Made by a program: the position numbers and the translations under genes. Positions 24,922 through 31,828 of a stretch of 31,828 nucleotides of DNA are shown one piece after another. The first letter of the stretch is position 1, and each line of letters starts with the position of its first letter. Origin of the DNA: Solobacterium sp. (lineage in GTDB: Bacteria; Bacillota_I; Bacilli_A; Erysipelotrichales; Erysipelotrichaceae); contig JAFYGX010000092.1 in assembly GCA_017543025.1 (NCBI GenBank), positions 1-31,828 on the forward strand, given 5' to 3'. The notes below the pieces were generated by a model that ran no database searches, was not told the origin of the DNA, and worked only from the letters and a program-made list of their open reading frames with translations.

Positions 24922-26424
24922 TCATGTTCTTGTCGGAACTCTGCGGCCGGAAGATCCAATCGCATGATTCGGACACACAAGGACACAGAGATGGCAGCCA
25001 ACACATTTACGGCCGTCAAGCTCCGGCATCCGGCTCTGATTCAGCCGGATTGCCTGATGTCCGCCATCCCGGCACGAGATCTCGCATCTGCCGCAGCCGA
25101 TGCAGCGTTTTCTCCAGAATACAGGATACACCTTTGTATGCCGTTCCAGTTTATCAGCGGATGAAGTGAGCGAATCCAGTCCAAGACCGACAATCTCGCT
25201 GACCGGCGTATCACCGCGATCATGCAGGTACGACGCGAGCCCGCTGATCAGATCGTCAATGATGCGGACTCCGTACTGCATGACAGCTGTTGTCACCTGA
25301 AGACTGTCAGCTCCCAGCAGCAGAAATTCCACAGCATCCCGCCAGGTTTCGATGCCGCCCATGCCGCTGATATGCATGTCCTGCAGCTGCGGGTCTTTGC
25401 CCATCTCCGCAATAAACCGCAACGCAATCGGCTTCACAGCCGCACCGCTGTAACCGCCGACCACAGATCTGCCATGCACTGCCGGAGAGGATACATAGGT
25501 AAACGGATTGACATTCATAACACTGCGGATCGTATTGATCGCTGCCAGCCCGTCTGCGCCGCCGCGCTTTGCGGCAGCTGCCGCACTGTTCATCTCACGG
25601 ACATTCGGGGTCAGCTTAACCAGAAGCGGTTTTTCTGTACCCATGCGCGCAAATCTGGTGAAATGCTCCACCAGCTCCGGTATCTGACCGATATCTGAGC
25701 CGAGCCCGCTTTCCATCATATTCGGGCAGGAGAAATTCAGTTCGATTACATCCGCTCCTGCGGTATCGCACATATGTGTCAGCTCTTTCCATTCCTGATC
25801 ATTCTGTCCCATCACGGAAGCGATAATCACTTTATCCGGATAGTCGTGTTTCAGCCGGGACAGTACCGAAAGATTTTCCGCAAGTGAATGATCAGAAAGC
25901 TGCTCAATATTCTTGAAGCCGATAATTGTTCCGCCTGCCCCGGTCACTGCCGAATAACGGGGAGACGCCTCATAGATCGGAAAGCTGCAGATTGTTTTGA
26001 ATACGGCTCCCGCCCAGCCTGCTTCAAACGCTCTGGCACACATCTCATAGGTGCCGGATACTACAGAAGAAGAAAGAAGAAACGGGTTTTCCATCGGAAC
26101 ACCGCAGATGGAACACTTCAGCAGCGCCGCAGGATCCGGACAGCCGGGTTCAATCTGAGGCTTCACTTCGTCATTCAACCGCTTCATCAGATCACGGATC
26201 GGAACCTCATGCGGCCGAACGCAGCTGTTTTCACATGGTGCATCGCAATCGATGCACGGAAACGGTTCTTTCAGTTTCACCGCCCCTCCTGCTTCATTCT
26301 GAAACCAGATGCTGCGAAGAATTGCGGAAGGTTCCATGTACGGACAGACCTTATCACATGGCGCATCATTGCAGAGTGCGCAGTGAATCATGTCCTGTCG
26401 CTTCAGAATTGGTTCATAAATCAT
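24922..26424 (-). CDS. preA: PreA-like dihydropyrimidine dehydrogenase subunit with extra N-terminal cysteine domain
   Basis: 500 aa. The start is the ATG at 26424 (MIYEPILKRQ) after GGGAGATACAG, not an upstream in-frame codon. Residues about 12-75 are Cys-rich (HCALCNDAPCDKVCPY; PFPCIDCDAPCENSC), resembling the N-terminal Fe-S domain that in DPD and PreT lies on the other subunit. Then comes a DHODH-type FMN barrel with VIELNFSCPN, LLVKLTPNV and the GLAAINT strand. The C-terminus holds two [4Fe-4S] ferredoxin motifs, CIGCGRCEISC and CVGCHLCVLVC. It would reduce uracil/thymine or a related dihydropyrimidine. No PreT/FAD subunit or hydantoinase is in the window, so the electron partner is unknown. 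Confidence 0.88.
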   Translation of the reverse strand: MIYEPILKRQDMIHCALCNDAPCDKVCPYMEPSAILRSIWFQNEAGGAVKLKEPFPCIDCDAPCENSCVRPHEVPIRDLMKRLNDEVKPQIEPGCPDPAALLKCSICGVPMENPFLLSSSVVSGTYEMCARAFEAGWAGAVFKTICSFPIYEASPRYSAVTGAGGTIIGFKNIEQLSDHSLAENLSVLSRLKHDYPDKVIIASVMGQNDQEWKELTHMCDTAGADVIELNFSCPNMMESGLGSDIGQIPELVEHFTRFARMGTEKPLLVKLTPNVREMNSAAAAAKRGGADGLAAINTIRSVMNVNPFTYVSSPAVHGRSVVGGYSGAAVKPIALRFIAEMGKDPQLQDMHISGMGGIETWRDAVEFLLLGADSLQVTTAVMQYGVRIIDDLISGLASYLHDRGDTPVSEIVGLGLDSLTSSADKLERHTKVYPVFWRKRCIGCGRCEISCRDGGHQAIRLNQSRMPELDGRKCVGCHLCVLVCPNHAIGSSGRRVPTRT

Positions 26425-26543
26425 ATCTGTATCTCCCTGGCAGAGTTTCATCCGATTATCTGAATGCATACTGCCTGCTGATATTACTTTAACCTGCCAG
26501 TCAGAGAAAAAACATCTCAAACGCAAATAATTACCGCGATCGG

Positions 26544-27899
26544 TCAGTCTTCTGTCAGATTTACAACCCAGTGTTCTTTCTTCACCAGCCGGAATGAGAA
26601 TGCCAGTTTGAGAAAATCTGTAAGCTGCCCGATGATATACGGCCATAGATACGGCAGGGATGTTCCATACGCAACAAAGGCAACGATCGGAATATTAACG
26701 ACCCACATGAAGCCGCTGTCAAGAATCAGCGTATGCTTCATATCACCGCCCGCACGCAGTGTGAAATAGCACTGGGCGGAGCCCATATAAATCCAGAACA
26801 GACAGGCCTGTATCGCCAGCACATCACATGCGACACGTCTCGCTCCTTCCGAAACATTGCGGTAAAGAACCGGCACAAGTCCGCGGGAAAGAAAAATCAT
26901 ACCGCCAAACAGCACTGCGAGTCCCATGGAAAATGCGATCAGTTTATAGGCATTGTCTTTCGCCTCTTCCATTTTTCCTGCGCCAAGCGGAGTGGAAACG
27001 AGCACCGTGGTTGCGGCAGACATGCCGGCAAACAGAGTAAAAAAGAGATCGCCAACCGTTCCGGCAATCGAATAGCCGGAAAGCACATCCGCTCCCCGTG
27101 TGCCATACAGCTTGAACAGAGTCGCAAGCCCGGCTGACCAGAGCGTTTCGTTCAGCATTAACGGAGCCGCTTTGGAAAGCACTTTTTCTGCAATCGCCCG
27201 GGGAATCTCAAACAGGCGGGAAGGTTCTGTCGCAAAGGCATATTCGCCTGCCTTCAGCAGATACAGGCACATGCAAAGTTCAATCATCCGGGCAATCAGG
27301 GTTCCGAGCGCCGCCCCTCTTACCTCAAGCCGGGGAAATCCGAAATGGCCGAAAATAAAGCAGTAATTCAGAAATGCATTGGCAACGATCGAAACAATCG
27401 AACAATAAAGCGGCGCCTTCGTTTCTCCGCACGCACGCATGGAAGAATAGACCGGTACCATCACCGCCGTCGGCAGAAACGACCACGCCGCAATGGAAAG
27501 GTAACGGATTCCCTGGGCAATAATCGTCTGATCCTGCGTAAAAAAGCTCAGAATCATGCTCGGCATCAGCAATCCGGCAATTGTGAACAGGCCCATGATC
27601 AGCAGACTGAACACCAGCATCGTCCGGAATGATTCTTTCATATGTTCATGTTCTTCAGCCCCAAGATACTGGGCAATGAATACTGCTCCGGCATTCGCAA
27701 GCCCCATTGCCGCAAAATCCGCAATCATATAATAGCGATTGACGGCCGCCACACTTCCGATCGCCGCATCACCGAGCATACCGACCATCAGGTTGTCCAC
27801 CAGATTCACAGAGCTCGTAATCAGGCTCTGCAGCATCATCGGAACCGCAACCACAAGGACGCGGAGATAAAAGGTTCTGTTTTCACTCAGATGTCTCAT
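26544..27899 (-). CDS. MATE family efflux transporter (second)
   Basis: About 451 aa and 12 helices: VVAVPMMLQSLITSSVNLVDNLMVGMLGDAAIGSVAAVNRYYMI, then FFTQDQTIIAQGIRYLSIAAWSFLPTAVMVPVYSSMRACGETKAPLYCSIVSIVANAFLNYCFIFG, the classic MATE repeat. It is closer to drug/metal-type MATE of Bacillota than to the MATE at 23537. I chose ATG 27899 (MRHLSENR); a TTG 12 codons earlier has no ribosome site, and neither start has a strong one. It shares a divergent upstream region with the aldo/keto-reductase-like gene. Confidence 0.88.
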   Translation of the reverse strand: MRHLSENRTFYLRVLVVAVPMMLQSLITSSVNLVDNLMVGMLGDAAIGSVAAVNRYYMIADFAAMGLANAGAVFIAQYLGAEEHEHMKESFRTMLVFSLLIMGLFTIAGLLMPSMILSFFTQDQTIIAQGIRYLSIAAWSFLPTAVMVPVYSSMRACGETKAPLYCSIVSIVANAFLNYCFIFGHFGFPRLEVRGAALGTLIARMIELCMCLYLLKAGEYAFATEPSRLFEIPRAIAEKVLSKAAPLMLNETLWSAGLATLFKLYGTRGADVLSGYSIAGTVGDLFFTLFAGMSAATTVLVSTPLGAGKMEEAKDNAYKLIAFSMGLAVLFGGMIFLSRGLVPVLYRNVSEGARRVACDVLAIQACLFWIYMGSAQCYFTLRAGGDMKHTLILDSGFMWVVNIPIVAFVAYGTSLPYLWPYIIGQLTDFLKLAFSFRLVKKEHWVVNLTED

Positions 27900-27955
27900 A
27901 CCCGATATGATATGGAAACCGGTGTGCCGCTTCAAGAGAAAAACAATCTTTGCGG

Positions 27956-27961
27956 TATAAT
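27956..27961 (+). promoter_or_regulatory. -10 element of the aldo/keto-reductase-like gene
   Basis: Consensus TATAAT 31 bp upstream of the ATG at 27992, with a GAAGGAAG ribosome site between. No good -35 is visible 16-18 bp upstream (CAAGAG), so an activator or a weak promoter is likely. Confidence 0.5.
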
Positions 27962-27991
27962 ACTCTCTGAAGGAAGTAATTATTACGGAAT

Positions 27992-28786
27992 ATGTCTACC
28001 ACAGAAAGAAGTCTGATTCTGCACAACCATACCGAGATCCCTCTGTACGGTCTTGATACAATTGATCTTACCGACACCACTGCAGAAAGCGCGGTACATC
28101 GTGCACTGAACGCCGGCATCCGGCATTTCGCAACTGCAGCAGAATACAGCATCGAAGCTTCACTCGGTGAAGCGCTGGAACACAGTTCTGTTCCCCGTTC
28201 CGATCTTTTTCTGACAGATGAAATCCGCGGACTCACCAACACCGATGCACTGATCCGATCCGCGCATGCGTCTTTACGGCGGCTGCGCACCGATTACGTT
28301 GATCTGCTTCTGCTGGCATGGAACGGCTCCAAAACGGAAGATGATCCGGGAAACCGCAATGTGTATGCATCCTGGAAGGGACTGGAATCCATGTACAAGA
28401 CCGGCGAAGCACATGCGATCGGTATTGTGGACTTTTATCCATGGCAGGTTGAATATCTGCTTCAGGATGTGGAAATCGCCCCGATGGTCTGCTATGTCGG
28501 GCTCTATCCGGGCCATCCGGATATTGAACGGCTCGCAACTTATGCAGAGCACCGCATCACAACCATGGTTTATCTGCCGCATGAGATCGATAACGTACTG
28601 AACTCCCGGGAGCTCACGATTCTTTCGAACAAGCATCACTGCACGCCTGATGCGATCGTACTTCAGTATCTGAAGCAGAAAAACTGTGCCATTACGATTC
28701 GTGAACCTGCACTTCCAAAGACCGACTTCAGCCTTTCGGAAGAAGAAATGACATTTCTGGATGTCATGCGTGACTATCTCGCCTGA
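27992..28786 (+). CDS. Aldo/keto reductase homologue with most catalytic residues missing
   Basis: 264 aa covering a full AKR barrel: GIRHFATAAEYSIEASLGEAL, DLFLTDEIRG, LRRLRTDYVDLLLLAWNG, and a C-terminal TPDAIVLQYLKQKNCAITIREPA that matches the NADPH-binding end. Aligned to active AKRs (GxRHxDTAxxYxNE; TTK; DLxLIHW), the catalytic Asp is Ala47, Lys is Glu77 and His is Ala109; only the Tyr (52) remains. The frame is intact and the fold is well kept, so this is a pseudo-enzyme rather than a decayed gene. It may bind NADPH or a ligand, or have a changed chemistry. It stands alone between divergent MATE and convergent nitroreductase genes. Confidence 0.85.
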   Translation: MSTTERSLILHNHTEIPLYGLDTIDLTDTTAESAVHRALNAGIRHFATAAEYSIEASLGEALEHSSVPRSDLFLTDEIRGLTNTDALIRSAHASLRRLRTDYVDLLLLAWNGSKTEDDPGNRNVYASWKGLESMYKTGEAHAIGIVDFYPWQVEYLLQDVEIAPMVCYVGLYPGHPDIERLATYAEHRITTMVYLPHEIDNVLNSRELTILSNKHHCTPDAIVLQYLKQKNCAITIREPALPKTDFSLSEEEMTFLDVMRDYLA

Positions 28787-28796
28787 AGTCTCAAGT

Positions 28797-28822
28797 CAGC
28801 CGGCAATAAACCGGCTGTTTTC
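28797..28822 (+). terminator. Terminator of the aldo/keto-reductase-like gene
   Basis: CAGCCGG (28797-28803), loop CAATAAA, CCGGCTG (28811-28817), then TTTTCTT. It starts 10 bp after the stop codon. Confidence 0.8.
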
Positions 28823-28894
28823 TTACAGCAGGAAGATTCCTTCCATCCTGTAGTTTTGCTTTTCACAGCCAGCTGCAGGTTCGTTGTGCCTGAC

Positions 28895-28954
28895 AAAAAA
28901 CGCAGTATCACTGATCCCGGGCAGGTTCTGCGCCAGGAAATACTGCGTCTTTTC
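28895..28954. terminator. Bidirectional terminator between convergent genes
   Basis: ACGCAGTAT (28900-28908) pairs with ATACTGCGT (28940-28948) around a 31-nt loop that itself can fold (CCGGGCAGG / CCTGG-type). On the minus strand the stem is followed by TTTTTT (complement of 28895-28900), ending the nitroreductase gene; on the plus strand by CTTTTCTT. Confidence 0.65.
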
Positions 28955-28976
28955 TTCATTTTATTTCAGTTGGAAC

Positions 28977-29471
28977 TCAGATTTCATGAATCCTTGAAGG
29001 ATCAAATCGATTGATCTGTTCATGTGATTCCGCCGGCACCCCGACCGGAATCAGGCAGAACGGCTTCAGCGTTTCCGGTATCTGAAGCACCTCAGCAACG
29101 GCATTCATCCGTTCTTCTTCCGGTGCTACAGCAAGCCATACTGCACCATAGCCGAGACTGTCCGCCTGAAGCAGAATATTCTCACATGCGATCGCAAGAT
29201 CGATCTGCTGAAACTGCGGCGCAACAAGACCTTCCGTCCGATAGCACGGAACAATCACCATCGGTGCTCCTGCAGCGCATCCGCTGTATGGCGAGCACTT
29301 GCTCAGCGCTTCGATCTTCTCCTTATCTCTTACAATATAAAACTCCCAGGGCTGCTGATTGCAGGCGGAAGGCGCTGCCATCGCTGCCCGCATCATCCAT
29401 TCCGCATCGACGCTTTTAACCGGCTCCTCTTTGAATTTTCTGACACTGACTCTGTGAAAAATACTTTTCAT
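28977..29471 (-). CDS. Nitroreductase-family protein
   Basis: 164 aa. The start IFHRVSVRKFKEEPVKSVDAEWMMRAAMAAPSACNQQPWEFYIV is the FMN-binding nitroreductase signature (RxSxRxF ... APSAxNxQPWxF). A middle box DLAIACENILLQADSLGYGAVWL is also typical. Members reduce nitroaromatics, quinones or flavins with NAD(P)H as FMN dimers. It is 17 bp downstream of the GntR-type regulator and so is likely its target. Ribosome site GGGGAG. Confidence 0.92.
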   Translation of the reverse strand: MKSIFHRVSVRKFKEEPVKSVDAEWMMRAAMAAPSACNQQPWEFYIVRDKEKIEALSKCSPYSGCAAGAPMVIVPCYRTEGLVAPQFQQIDLAIACENILLQADSLGYGAVWLAVAPEEERMNAVAEVLQIPETLKPFCLIPVGVPAESHEQINRFDPSRIHEI

Positions 29472-29488
29472 GAACTGTTTTCTCCCCG

Positions 29489-30205
29489 CTAAGACACGTT
29501 ATTCTGCAGCAGAAGCTTGTACTGATGATCAAGGAACAGCAGATGGTAGGACATTGCAGTTCTTGCCTCTGAAGCCTTTTTATGCCGGATTCCGTCCAGC
29601 ACATTATGATAGTTTCGAACCCCGTACACAAAATCCTTCGGTGAAAGCGTTGCGGCAAAATACCGGATCCCCTGAATCATCAGCGGTGACATCCGTTCCA
29701 TGACAATATTATGACTGGCCTGCGCAATCAGCTCATAGAATCTGCACTCCTCATCAAGGCACGGAATATTCTGATCCACTTTCAGTGCCATTGTTCTGAG
29801 CAGCTGTTCCATCCGTTCCAGATCCTTGTCTGTCCGATGTTCCGCCGCCATCGCAGCAACCTCCGGTTCCATCATGACCAGAATCTCCAGAATATCCTGA
29901 ATGAGTTTTTCTCTGTCCTGATACAGCTCAAAACCAAACGGATCATCCGGAACGCCGTACTTTTCGGAAATATAGCTTCCGCTTCCCTGACGGATCGTCA
30001 CAATATTGTGTGACTGAAGGATTCGAAGTGCTTCCCGCAGCGTATTCCTTCCGACTCCAAGCATATCCGTCATTTCTTTTTCCGTAGGCAGTTTCTGCCC
30101 GGGTTCATAACCGTTTCGCTGTATGATCTGTTTGATTTCCTCAGCTGTTGTTTCTGCCAGTGTTCTCCGTTTTGCCATACGAATTACCGCATCTTTCAAC
30201 ATCAT
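29489..30205 (-). CDS. GntR-family regulator, FadR subfamily with FCD domain
   Basis: 238 aa. N-terminal winged helix: AEEIKQIIQRNGYEPGQKLPTEKEMTDMLGVGRNTLREALRILQSHNIVTIRQGSGSYIS (about 21-80). The C-terminal helical FCD domain has the metal/ligand residues in CLDEECRFYELI, SHNIV, NYHNVLD and MSYHLLFLDHQ. It represses or activates genes on binding a small carboxylate-type ligand. A perfect palindrome at 30212-30225 just before the start codon suggests self-regulation. Starts: ATG 30205 (no clear ribosome site) or the internal ATG at 30178 (MAKRRTLAE). Confidence 0.9.
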   Translation of the reverse strand: MMLKDAVIRMAKRRTLAETTAEEIKQIIQRNGYEPGQKLPTEKEMTDMLGVGRNTLREALRILQSHNIVTIRQGSGSYISEKYGVPDDPFGFELYQDREKLIQDILEILVMMEPEVAAMAAEHRTDKDLERMEQLLRTMALKVDQNIPCLDEECRFYELIAQASHNIVMERMSPLMIQGIRYFAATLSPKDFVYGVRNYHNVLDGIRHKKASEARTAMSYHLLFLDHQYKLLLQNNVS

Positions 30206-30211
30206 TTTTAC

Positions 30212-30225
30212 ATAAACGCGTTTAT
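30212..30225. promoter_or_regulatory. Palindromic operator upstream of the GntR gene
   Basis: ATAAACGCGTTTAT is a perfect 14-bp palindrome 7 bp before the GntR start codon, with no stem-loop tail. Length and symmetry are like FadR-type operators, so it is the best candidate autoregulatory site. Confidence 0.6.
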
Positions 30226-30315
30226 TTGTGGGATGATTTTTGAGTTTTTTTCTGTTTTTTGATTTATTACCTTCAAAACCCGAAAAAATCAGCCCATCAT
30301 TTATAGCGCTATTCT

Positions 30316-30338
30316 AAAAAAAGCAGGTCTCCCTGCTT
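30316..30338 (-). terminator. Terminator of the TPR-like hypothetical gene
   Basis: Minus strand: AAGCAGG (complement of 30332-30338), loop, CCTGCTT (complement of 30321-30327), followed by TTTTTTT (complement of 30316-30322). The stop codon TAA (30337-30339) overlaps the stem. Confidence 0.85.
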
Positions 30339-31005
30339 ATGAATTCATCCGTTCTTCCGCTTCCTTCTGAAGAGCAGTTTCGCCAAGCCGTTCATAGATC
30401 AAAGCAATCATTTCATACAGCATCATGACATCTTCGCTCGGCGCATCGATTTCTTTCTTTGCCATATAGGAATCCGCGAACTGCCTCATTCGTTCTTCGC
30501 ATCCTTCCCGTTCCGCCAGACACTTCAGCATGACAAAATCCGGATAAACTTCTTTTTCGTTTTCCTTTTTCCAGCTTTTCAGCCAGGAATCGCACTCTTC
30601 ATACCGCTTTAACCCGTTCAGGCTTTCCGCAATTGCCTGTCTTGCGGAGAAATACTGATTGCGCTCGTTGGTCATATCAAAGGTTTCAAGGATATGCCGG
30701 TTAAACGCAAGACGGTCTTCATGTTTCTTTGCAAACGCAAGAGCAACATCCGCATCAGCCAGTACATCATTCAGATCATACGGCTTATCAAAGCTGCGGT
30801 CCACTTTATCTTCTGTCGGTTTATGATCCAGCCCCAGGTCTTCTATTATCCCATCAATCATCGGCCAGATCTGGTTCGCTATCTCTGCCCATGTTTCCGG
30901 TGCTTCGGGATCTTCATTCTTCATCTGTTCATAAACTTTTTCAATCAGACCGCTTACTTCTGTCTGTTTCGCAAGAATTCTGCTTCGTTCGTGATCATCG
31001 CTCAT
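30337..31005 (-). CDS. Hypothetical soluble helical protein (TPR-like)
   Basis: 222 aa, acidic, with no signal or membrane segment. I recognise no family. The region from about residue 80 shows helix pairs with TPR-like spacing (DVALAFAKKHEDRLAFNRHIL; RQAIAESLNGLKRYEECDSWLKSW; MMLYEMIALIYERLGETALQKEAE). It stands alone, with a near-consensus promoter and its own terminator, and so is a monocistronic, constitutively read gene. The ribosome site is weak (GGAG 14 nt before ATG). Confidence 0.75.
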   Translation of the reverse strand: MSDDHERSRILAKQTEVSGLIEKVYEQMKNEDPEAPETWAEIANQIWPMIDGIIEDLGLDHKPTEDKVDRSFDKPYDLNDVLADADVALAFAKKHEDRLAFNRHILETFDMTNERNQYFSARQAIAESLNGLKRYEECDSWLKSWKKENEKEVYPDFVMLKCLAEREGCEERMRQFADSYMAKKEIDAPSEDVMMLYEMIALIYERLGETALQKEAEERMNS

Positions 31006-31031
31006 AATTCTTTTCTAAACTCCACCTCTCT

Positions 31032-31060
31032 ATTGTATGTATAAACGTCTCCAGTTTCAA
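31032..31060 (-). promoter_or_regulatory. Sigma-A-type promoter of the TPR-like gene
   Basis: Minus strand TTGAAA (31055-31060), a 17-bp spacer, TACAAT (31032-31037); about 25 bp before the start codon. This is the cleanest promoter in the window. Confidence 0.7.
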
Positions 31061-31215
31061 ATCCCGAAATTATTCTCTTACGGTTGTTTCATGAACAGAT
31101 GGCTGATGCGGCATTGCGCCTGATGAAATGACAGACAATGCCCTTCTTCCTTTTGAAACAGCGCCTTTATTATGATTGCAGCCCTCAATCAATACATATG
31201 CCAGAGGATATAATC

Positions 31216-31380
31216 ATGTCTGCAGTAAGCTCTTCTACTCCGGATTTCACAGGAAACAACTGCCCTGCAGCAGCTTTTCCAGGCACCAATTCAGACTTCA
31301 CTCTGTGCTATTCATCTGTGCCTGAGATATGCAGAAAGGTCAGATATCTGCCTGTGATTCAACAGTATCTGACCTCATAG
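31216..31380 (+). CDS. Small ORF of doubtful status (54 aa)
   Basis: ATG at 31216 follows AGAGGA with a 7-nt gap (TATAATC). The peptide is Ser/Thr/Cys-rich early (three Cys) and basic later (ICRKVRYL). There is no known family and no neighbour that would explain it. A 10-bp hairpin overlaps its 3' end, which argues for noncoding DNA as strongly. Confidence 0.2.
   Translation: MSAVSSSTPDFTGNNCPAAAFPGTNSDFTLCYSSVPEICRKVRYLPVIQQYLTS
31337..31375. other. Perfect 10-bp inverted repeat in the 31.06-31.47 kb gap
   Basis: AGGTCAGATA (31337-31346) and TATCTGACCT (31366-31375) with a 19-nt loop. No U-run follows on either strand. Apart from this and the small ORF, the roughly 410 bp between the TPR-like gene promoter and hypA shows nothing I can name. 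Confidence 0.5.
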
Positions 31381-31472
31381 TTCTGATTTTTCACAAACCC
31401 GGCACCATCATGGGCAGCAGCTTACGCCGAGTACTCTCAGAGTGAATTGATTGCCGTCCGGTTAAGCTTGCA

Positions 31473-31828
31473 TCAACGGAGTTCCTTCTCCTGCTCCGTA
31501 CATTCTTCTTCTGTTTCAGCAGTGATTTCCTTGATCATGCATTCATTTCCGGTAAGAAGGTAGGTTTCCGGACTTCCGCAATGCGGGCAGATTCTGCCAT
31601 ATGCAACAGTTTCGTAAGTCTTTCCGCATGCTTCGCAGTATGTGACTGCAGGAAGTGTTTCAAGAATCAGTTCACTGTCCGCCAGAACCGGATGGCGGAC
31701 TTTGAAGTAATCCCAGGCATCTGTAAACAGATCCGTCATGATTCCGGAAACTTCGCCAACCTGCAATGTGACAGAACCGATCTTTGTGATCTTCTGTTCT
31801 TCTGCAATGTCATCCAGCGTTTTTGCCA
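31473..31828 (-). CDS. hypA: HypA nickel metallochaperone (N-terminus outside the window)
   Basis: 118 residues are visible, reading in from the right edge without a start. The HypA body is clear: TLDDIAEEQKITKIGSVTLQVGEVSGI, then the zinc site YCEACGKTYE ... GRICPHCGSPE (two CxxC pairs) and a TYLLTGNECMIKEITAE end. HypA delivers nickel to [NiFe]-hydrogenase large subunit (or urease) with HypB. An acidic tail (TEEECTEQEKELR) extends past the usual end. The N-terminal Met-His-Glu nickel site lies beyond the window, as would other hyp genes. No terminator is obvious after the stop. Confidence 0.9.
   Translation of the reverse strand, partial: AKTLDDIAEEQKITKIGSVTLQVGEVSGIMTDLFTDAWDYFKVRHPVLADSELILETLPAVTYCEACGKTYETVAYGRICPHCGSPETYLLTGNECMIKEITAETEEECTEQEKELR

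Noticed and set aside
26425..26646. Longer N-terminus for the PreA-like protein
   Set aside because: The extra 74 residues overlap the end of the MATE gene, are low-quality in composition, and the ATG at 26424 has a proper GGGAG ribosome site.
1..31828. CRISPR array, tRNA/rRNA gene, insertion sequence or phage segment
   Set aside because: I saw no regularly spaced repeats, no tRNA-like cloverleaf, no transposase with terminal repeats and no phage genes.

Overview
The window looks like chromosomal DNA from a Gram-positive gut-type Bacillota (Clostridia or Erysipelotrichia-like). The reasons are AGGAGG-type ribosome sites, ATGA-coupled operons, BioY, MATE pumps, GntR/FCD and nitroreductase genes, and a Pel-type exopolysaccharide locus with no outer-membrane PelB/PelC. 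I cannot fix the genus. Nearly everything lies on the minus strand; only a cut-off C-terminus at the left edge, an S26-like peptidase and an aldo/keto-reductase homologue are on the plus strand.

Layout. (1) 0.2-6.3 kb is an export module resembling RiPP biosynthesis. It has three small precursor-like proteins (215-616, 713-1084, 4635-5045) that share an ungapped 22-residue N-terminus of the form KPxxLxxAxLxEGVYAxSG but carry divergent beta-rich C-terminal domains resembling cellulose-binding modules. With them are an ABC exporter without a C39 peptidase domain, a PqqD-like/HPr-kinase-like fusion, an S26-like Ser/His peptidase and a nucleotidyltransferase. No lasso cyclase, lanthionine synthetase, radical SAM or YcaO enzyme is present. 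(2) 6.3-19.2 kb is a Pel-like polysaccharide operon: GT4 glycosyltransferase, PelG, PelF, a DUF2194-like protein, a DUF4832-like protein, a large polytopic protein, PelE-like, and PelD fused to an N-terminal SDR domain. PelD keeps the RxxD c-di-GMP site and has lost GGDEF. (3) 19.2-22.0 kb holds a stand-alone PqqD-like protein, a second polysaccharide flippase and a Stealth-type sugar-phosphate transferase broken by one in-frame TGA. (4) 22.1-31.8 kb is metabolic and housekeeping: an OPRT-like phosphoribosyltransferase, BioY, two MATE exporters around a PreA-like protein, a degenerate aldo/keto reductase, a GntR-nitroreductase pair, a TPR-like hypothetical protein and the C-terminal part of HypA.

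How it may work together (inference): c-di-GMP binding to PelD would switch on synthesis and export of a cationic Pel-like polymer by PelF/PelG/PelE. In parallel, PqqD-type recognition domains would capture the EGVYAxSG leaders, the ABC exporter would secrete the small beta-sandwich proteins, and the S26-like peptidase might cut the leader near the Ala-rich motif. The carbohydrate-binding-like cores would then be placed on or in the polymer matrix. The tandem gene order and the lone PqqD inside the polysaccharide operon are the main evidence that the two halves form one system.
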